DNA of 64,000 nucleotides from Bacillota bacterium. GTDB lineage: Bacteria > Bacillota > Clostridia > Acetivibrionales > DSM-1351. This document shows positions 59,906 to 64,000 of this stretch, piece after piece. Under the pieces are notes generated by a model that saw only the letters and a program-made list of their open reading frames with translations, had not been told where the DNA came from and made no database searches. The translations under genes and the position numbers were made by a program. The stretch spans positions 124,001 to 188,000 of the forward strand of contig JAEWOH010000024.1 in NCBI GenBank assembly GCA_023460955.1, in the 5' to 3' direction. The stretch's first letter is position 1, and each line of letters opens with the position of its first letter.

Positions 59906-61327
59906 ATGGAAGTTCAATACAAAAACAAGGGATTAATACTCATAAACATTGTTCTGCTGACCTTTATGGCATGCCTTGACAGCAGTATTGTAAATGTAGC
60001 ATTACCTGTCATGGCGGATTCTTTTAAGGTCGGAATGAATTCAATTTCAATAATAGTATCCTCATATTTGATTGCTATCTCAGCAACTATACTTATTTTT
60101 GGCAGATTGGGAGATATAAAAGGAACTGTTAAGATATTTAAGATAGGTATTGTTATTTTTACAATCGGCTCTTTTTTATGTGCAATAGCAAACAGTCTGA
60201 ACCTGCTTGTAACAGCCAGAATAATTCAGGCAGTGGGTGCAGCCGGATACATGGCAACAAACCAGGGTATTATAACCAGAGTTTTTCCTGCCGGTGAAAG
60301 AGGCAGGGCACTTGGTATTACAGGCTCATTTGTGGCACTGGGTACACTTGTGGGACCACCTCTCGGTGGCTTTATTGTCGATGTGGCAGCCTGGCAGTAT
60401 ATTTTTCTTATAAATATTCCAATCGGTATTGTTGCTTTTATTATGGGACTGAGAATTCTACCAAAGGATGAGGAAAGAAAAAAGGTAAAGTTTGATTTGG
60501 TAGGTGCTCTGCTCTTCCTTATATTTATAGTGTCTTTATTTGCAGCGCTTATTGTGGGCGAGCAGATAGGGTTTACAAAGCCTCTGATACTTGTTGGTTT
60601 TGCACTGGCCATAGCCGCTTTTATTGCCTTTATAAAAGCAGAGCTGAAACAGGAAAGTCCTTTACTTCAGCTTAACATATTCAAAAATCAGTTGTTTTCA
60701 CTGAGTATACTGTGCGGGTTTCTGCTATTTGTAGCAATGAATTGCTCAAATATACTTCTTCCCTTTTATCTCCAGGATGTCATAAAGTTATCACCTTCGG
60801 TTTCTGGTCTTTATTTAATGACTTACCCTGTCGTATTGTTTGTAGTTGCTCCCATAAGCGGATATTTATCTGATAAAATTGGTTCTGAGCTGCTTACTCT
60901 TATGGGGCTTCTGACCTTCTGCTCGGCTTTCTTCATGATGGCTACTATAAATGAACATTTTCAGCCTGTAAAGCTGGTTATAATAATTGCCGTCATGGCA
61001 CTTGGAAATGGAATGTTCCAGTCTCCCAACAACTCTCTGGTAATGTCTTCAGTACCGAGGGAAAGGGTGGGTATAGCCGGCAGTATAAATGCACTGGTAA
61101 GAAATTTGGGGCTTGTAGTAGGAGTATCTGTATCAACCTTGATTTTATATGGTGTTATGAGCAGCCAGCTTGGCTATACTGTTACTACCTTTGTAGAGGG
61201 GAAAGAGCCGCAATTTGCTTATGCCATGAGAATTACCTATATCTGTGCGGGACTCATCTCCTTTATCGGAGCTGCTTTAACCGGCTTTAGGCTCTTAAAC
61301 AAAAAAAGAAAAAGAGCTATATCGTAA
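59906..61327 (+). CDS. MFS drug-type transporter, DHA2 (EmrB/QacA) family
   Basis: 473 aa with about 14 helices. MACLDSSIVNVALPVMA is the usual first-helix signature of the DHA2 family, followed by FGRLGDIKG and the motif-C-like GITGSFVALGTLVGPPLGGF. These proteins export cationic or hydrophobic compounds by proton antiport. The start is ATG 59906 with TTGGAG upstream. A bidirectional terminator follows. Confidence 0.9.
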   Translation: MEVQYKNKGLILINIVLLTFMACLDSSIVNVALPVMADSFKVGMNSISIIVSSYLIAISATILIFGRLGDIKGTVKIFKIGIVIFTIGSFLCAIANSLNLLVTARIIQAVGAAGYMATNQGIITRVFPAGERGRALGITGSFVALGTLVGPPLGGFIVDVAAWQYIFLINIPIGIVAFIMGLRILPKDEERKKVKFDLVGALLFLIFIVSLFAALIVGEQIGFTKPLILVGFALAIAAFIAFIKAELKQESPLLQLNIFKNQLFSLSILCGFLLFVAMNCSNILLPFYLQDVIKLSPSVSGLYLMTYPVVLFVVAPISGYLSDKIGSELLTLMGLLTFCSAFFMMATINEHFQPVKLVIIIAVMALGNGMFQSPNNSLVMSSVPRERVGIAGSINALVRNLGLVVGVSVSTLILYGVMSSQLGYTVTTFVEGKEPQFAYAMRITYICAGLISFIGAALTGFRLLNKKRKRAIS

Positions 61328-61355
61328 TAAGCAAAATTCCAAAAATACCATCATA

Positions 61356-61392
61356 AAAACCCGCCCTTGCAATAAATCAGAAGGCGGGTTTT
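61356..61392. terminator. Bidirectional terminator between convergent genes
   Basis: AAAACCCGCC pairs exactly with GGCGGGTTTT (61383-61392). Confidence 0.88.
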
Positions 61393-61426
61393 AATAATAC
61401 AGAAAATTTAGTTTTAAGTTCACAAG

Positions 61427-62047
61427 CTATTTAAGCAGTTCAAGCAGCTGGGAAGGTGACTCTAAATAATACTCTGCATCTATATTATCTGCATTATTTG
61501 AGCCCCAAATAGCCAGTGCAAACTTGACTCCAGCGTTTAAAGCGCACTGTCTGTCAAACAGTGTATCTCCAATATATATTGTTTCTGAAGGTAAGGCTCC
61601 CAGCTTGTCCAATGCTTTTAGGAGTGGTTCTGCTTCAGGCTTATGCTTCATAGTGTCATCTGAGCAAATTACTGCATCAAATTTATTGATTAAATCCTGC
61701 AGACAACTATCGATTTTGATTTCGTAACCACATCTGGATGTTACAACACCAAGTGGAATATTCATAGTTTTTAAGGTGTCAATAAGCTCGCTTATTCCTT
61801 CAAAAGGCTTACAGCGTTCAAAACCTTCAATAAGATATTTATAATAGTCCTTCATTGTAGCTTCAATATCTGTAAAGCCATATCTTTCAAGTGACTTGAG
61901 CGTCGGAACACCATAACCCTTTAGAAGTTCCTCCTCTGTAAAATATCTTCCGTACTTCTTAAAAATTATACTCTGGTATGCAAATATTATTGCTTCTTCT
62001 GAATCTACCATCGTACCATCTACATCGAATACTACATATTTGAACAT
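61427..62047 (-). CDS. HAD phosphatase, PGP-like
   Basis: 206 aa. Motif I FDVDGTMVDSEE, motif II VVTSR, motif III lysine in HKPEAEPL and motif IV YIGDTLFDRQCA. It has a helical cap of the phosphoglycolate phosphatase/beta-phosphoglucomutase type. The substrate is not predictable. GGAGGATAAA precedes its ATG on the minus strand. Confidence 0.85.
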   Translation of the reverse strand: MFKYVVFDVDGTMVDSEEAIIFAYQSIIFKKYGRYFTEEELLKGYGVPTLKSLERYGFTDIEATMKDYYKYLIEGFERCKPFEGISELIDTLKTMNIPLGVVTSRCGYEIKIDSCLQDLINKFDAVICSDDTMKHKPEAEPLLKALDKLGALPSETIYIGDTLFDRQCALNAGVKFALAIWGSNNADNIDAEYYLESPSQLLELLK

Positions 62048-62117
62048 TTTATCCTCCGAAAATTAATATATATATCAACAACTTATAAGTTAACATACTA
62101 TTCATTATAACATTAAA

Positions 62118-63626
62118 CTACAATAAATGCTGTTTGAAATTGTACATTTTAGTAAGATAGAATATAACAAGAAAGCACACTCCCGTGGAGAATAAAACAT
62201 CAAATACTATAAGATTATCAGGGATAATAATATTGATGACCCTTACACAAAGGTAGCCTGCCAGACCAAACATTGCGAAAACCGCACTTTTGAGCACTGA
62301 TAGCTTTATCTCACAGACCTTCCTTATTTCATGAAGGTTTAGTACAAGCCCTGTAATAGATGCAATTACAAGCGCAACTCCATAGCCGTAAATATTAAGT
62401 GAAGGAATTCCTGTAAATATAATTACTAAAATCAAATATTGAATTGATACTATTATAGAATTTTTTAGATTGACATTTTGCTTGCCCAGACCGTTTAATA
62501 TGCCGAAAGTAGCCGAAGCTACATAGCTGATAAAATTACATATACCTGCCACCATTATCATTTGTCCAAGGTCATCCCTTCCATAAAACAACAATCCCAG
62601 CTTTTGAGGTATACACACCGACACAATAAGCGTCCCCAACCCCACTAAAAGAGAGATTCGCAGCACTTGTGAAATTCTTTTTTCGGTGCTCCAGGAGTCC
62701 TTCTTACTTATACTTAAGGACATATCAGGAATCATAACCGTCATCATTGAACCTACAATAATAAAAGGAAGATTAACTGTGGTCATGGACATACCGATGA
62801 ATTTTCCTATCAGCTCCAGTGCATTATCATAGCTCATTCCTGAACTGACAAGCCTTCTAGGCAGAATAAGGGTAGAAGCTGTATTTAGAATGGAGGATAG
62901 AAAACCATTAAGACACAGGGGACAAGATATCACAAGTATATCAACCAGCAATTGAAGAGGATTTTTTACTTTGGTCTTTACGGGTACAAGCTTGCGGGAA
63001 AAGACTTTAAAAGCCGTAAAGAGCATTACCATGCTTATGGCTTCACCTATTGCAAGAGCGAAGTATGCTGTAGTAACTGCACCTTTTATGTTTTTTACCG
63101 CTAAAATAGCCATTGTAGCGAGGAGAATGGTGACACGGATGCCCTTTTCAAGAATATCAATGCCGGCTGGTATGGTGAATCTTTCAAAGCCGTAAAAAAA
63201 TCCTTTGAATATCGCTGACATAGGTATAAACACAAGAGCGGGGCAAATAATTCTTATAGCATCTGCAGCTCTGTCGTCCTTAATAAAGAAACTGCTTATA
63301 TTTGATGCGTTCAAAAAGACAAGGATTGCAATACTTATACTCCACAGCCCGATAAAACAAATTGCAACCTTAATTGTTCTGTGAAGATTCCGGTAATCTC
63401 TTTTGTTATTGTATACTGCACAGGTCTTTGATACTGCTGTAATCAGGCCGTCAGCTGTTAGACAGATAAGCAGGGAATAAACGGGCATTATGAGCCCATA
63501 AAGTCCAAGCCCTTCAGCCCCCAACTTTTTTGAAAGGATTATTGAAAAAGCAAACCCAATAAAGCCTGTTACCAAATTTGACATCGTAAGGATTGCGGAA
63601 TTTTTGTAAAATTTATCAAGTCCCAT
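62118..63626 (-). CDS. SpoVB/MurJ-like flippase (MOP superfamily)
   Basis: 502 aa with about 14 helices and the oligosaccharide-flippase-like pattern of SpoVB (start SAILTMSNLVTGFIGFAFSIILSKKLGAEGLGLY; later ALVFIPMSAIFKGFFYGFERF). Members move lipid-linked sugars across the membrane for spore cortex or wall synthesis. Whether this is SpoVB itself is not certain since clostridia carry several paralogues. GGAG lies nine bases before the start. Confidence 0.85.
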   Translation of the reverse strand: MGLDKFYKNSAILTMSNLVTGFIGFAFSIILSKKLGAEGLGLYGLIMPVYSLLICLTADGLITAVSKTCAVYNNKRDYRNLHRTIKVAICFIGLWSISIAILVFLNASNISSFFIKDDRAADAIRIICPALVFIPMSAIFKGFFYGFERFTIPAGIDILEKGIRVTILLATMAILAVKNIKGAVTTAYFALAIGEAISMVMLFTAFKVFSRKLVPVKTKVKNPLQLLVDILVISCPLCLNGFLSSILNTASTLILPRRLVSSGMSYDNALELIGKFIGMSMTTVNLPFIIVGSMMTVMIPDMSLSISKKDSWSTEKRISQVLRISLLVGLGTLIVSVCIPQKLGLLFYGRDDLGQMIMVAGICNFISYVASATFGILNGLGKQNVNLKNSIIVSIQYLILVIIFTGIPSLNIYGYGVALVIASITGLVLNLHEIRKVCEIKLSVLKSAVFAMFGLAGYLCVRVINIIIPDNLIVFDVLFSTGVCFLVIFYLTKMYNFKQHLL

Positions 63627-63712
63627 TTATAATAGCTCCAATTTTGCTTTATTAATAAATGCTATTCACTATGAGACAGGTTTATTACTGACTTAGTCCT
63701 ATGGTTAGGGAA

Positions 63713-63759
63713 TTAAAAAGGAGCGCTGGTCCGCTTGAAAGCAGTTAGCAGCACTCCTT
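63713..63759 (-). terminator. Terminator of the DUF1294 gene
   Basis: On the minus strand AAGGAGTGCTG pairs with CAGCGCTCCTT with one wobble, followed by TTTTAATT. Confidence 0.7.
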
Positions 63760-64000
63760 ATTTGTTTACCAGATAATATACAAAAACTGTTTGAGCTAAA
63801 ATTATCAAAGGTACAAGTGTCATAAAGTACCAATTACGAGTTTTATGATGGAATATGAATAGTCCTAAGTATACGCCGATACTTCCGCCTAGTATTGAGA
63901 GGAGAAAAAATGATCTTTCAGGTATTCTCCACAATTTGTTTTTTGCTTTAAATTTATCCAGGGATACCAATGCAAAGCCAAAAATGTTTAGCAAAAGTAC
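63758..64000 (-). CDS. DUF1294 small membrane protein (5' end outside window)
   Basis: The frame is open to the end of the window, so the start lies beyond base 64000; TTG 63994 is probably internal. The visible part has the DUF1294 layout: DKFKAKNKLWRIPERSFFLLSILGGSIGVYLGLFIFHHKTRNWYF with three hydrophobic stretches. Function unknown. Confidence 0.85.
   Translation of the reverse strand, partial: VLLLNIFGFALVSLDKFKAKNKLWRIPERSFFLLSILGGSIGVYLGLFIFHHKTRNWYFMTLVPLIILAQTVFVYYLVNK

Noticed and set aside
1..64000. CRISPR arrays, tRNA or rRNA genes, prophage or complete IS
   Set aside because: No regularly spaced repeats with spacers, no tRNA or rRNA signature sequence, and no transposase, integrase or phage structural gene was recognised.

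Overview
This 64 kb window looks like chromosomal DNA of a low-GC, spore-forming, anaerobic clostridium. The evidence is the AT-rich intergenic DNA, strong AGGAGG-type ribosome binding sites, a Tlp small acid-soluble spore protein, a SpoVB-like flippase, a DUF2935 protein, L-lactate dehydrogenase, two hemerythrin-type proteins and an NADH oxidase. A relative of Ruminiclostridium is my guess, not a demonstrated assignment. I found no rRNA, tRNA, CRISPR array, complete insertion sequence or prophage.

Layout. 1-3.9 kb: the 3' part of a secreted beta-propeller/copper-amine-oxidase-type protein, a D-2-hydroxyacid dehydrogenase and an APH-fold kinase. 4.0-7.6 kb (minus): a heterodimeric ABC exporter with one predicted degenerate ATPase site. 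7.7-8.2 kb: an unrecognised unit of two small proteins (50 and 45 aa) with its own promoter and terminator. 8.3-20.6 kb: YkuK-like protein, a large palindromic element, RNase Z, GltB/GltD, DUF2935 protein, acyl-CoA ligase and SMP-30 lactonase. 20.7-25 kb: GT-C glycosyltransferase, permease and an AraC-type regulator.

25.1-36.8 kb is the most unusual region. A first unit encodes a serine hydrolase, a 3' remnant of a second copy of it, and a three-gene ABC-2 exporter. A second unit has six tightly packed genes: a fold-III PLP decarboxylase homologue that has lost its Schiff-base lysine (Met in its place), a YghO/bacterial-ceramide-synthase-like acyltransferase, a FemAB-like acyltransferase and three consecutive B12-binding-type radical SAM proteins. 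It looks like an uncharacterised biosynthetic and export locus, product unknown.

37-45 kb: GH18 hydrolase with a shortened Fn3 domain, a secreted stalk-domain protein, a repeat-rich 570 bp gap, a MarR regulator with a repeated 20 bp candidate operator, two ArsA/Get3-like ATPases with HSP20-like C-termini flanking a small protein, a small unknown protein plus Tlp, and a lipoprotein serine hydrolase. 45.5-64 kb: alpha/beta hydrolase, unknown protein, hemerythrin, chemoreceptor, DEAD-box helicase, HAD phosphatase with glycerol-1-phosphate dehydrogenase, LDH, GGDEF protein, bacteriohemerythrin, NADH oxidase, two MFS transporters, HAD phosphatase, SpoVB-like protein and a DUF1294 protein cut by the window end.

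A second theme is a dispersed family of imperfect palindromes (8888-9119, 29319-29386, 39691-about 39790, 39884-40014). Their arms share a GTAC...AATGG...GAAGCA pattern while the central sequence differs, which resembles a small non-autonomous mobile or structured element.
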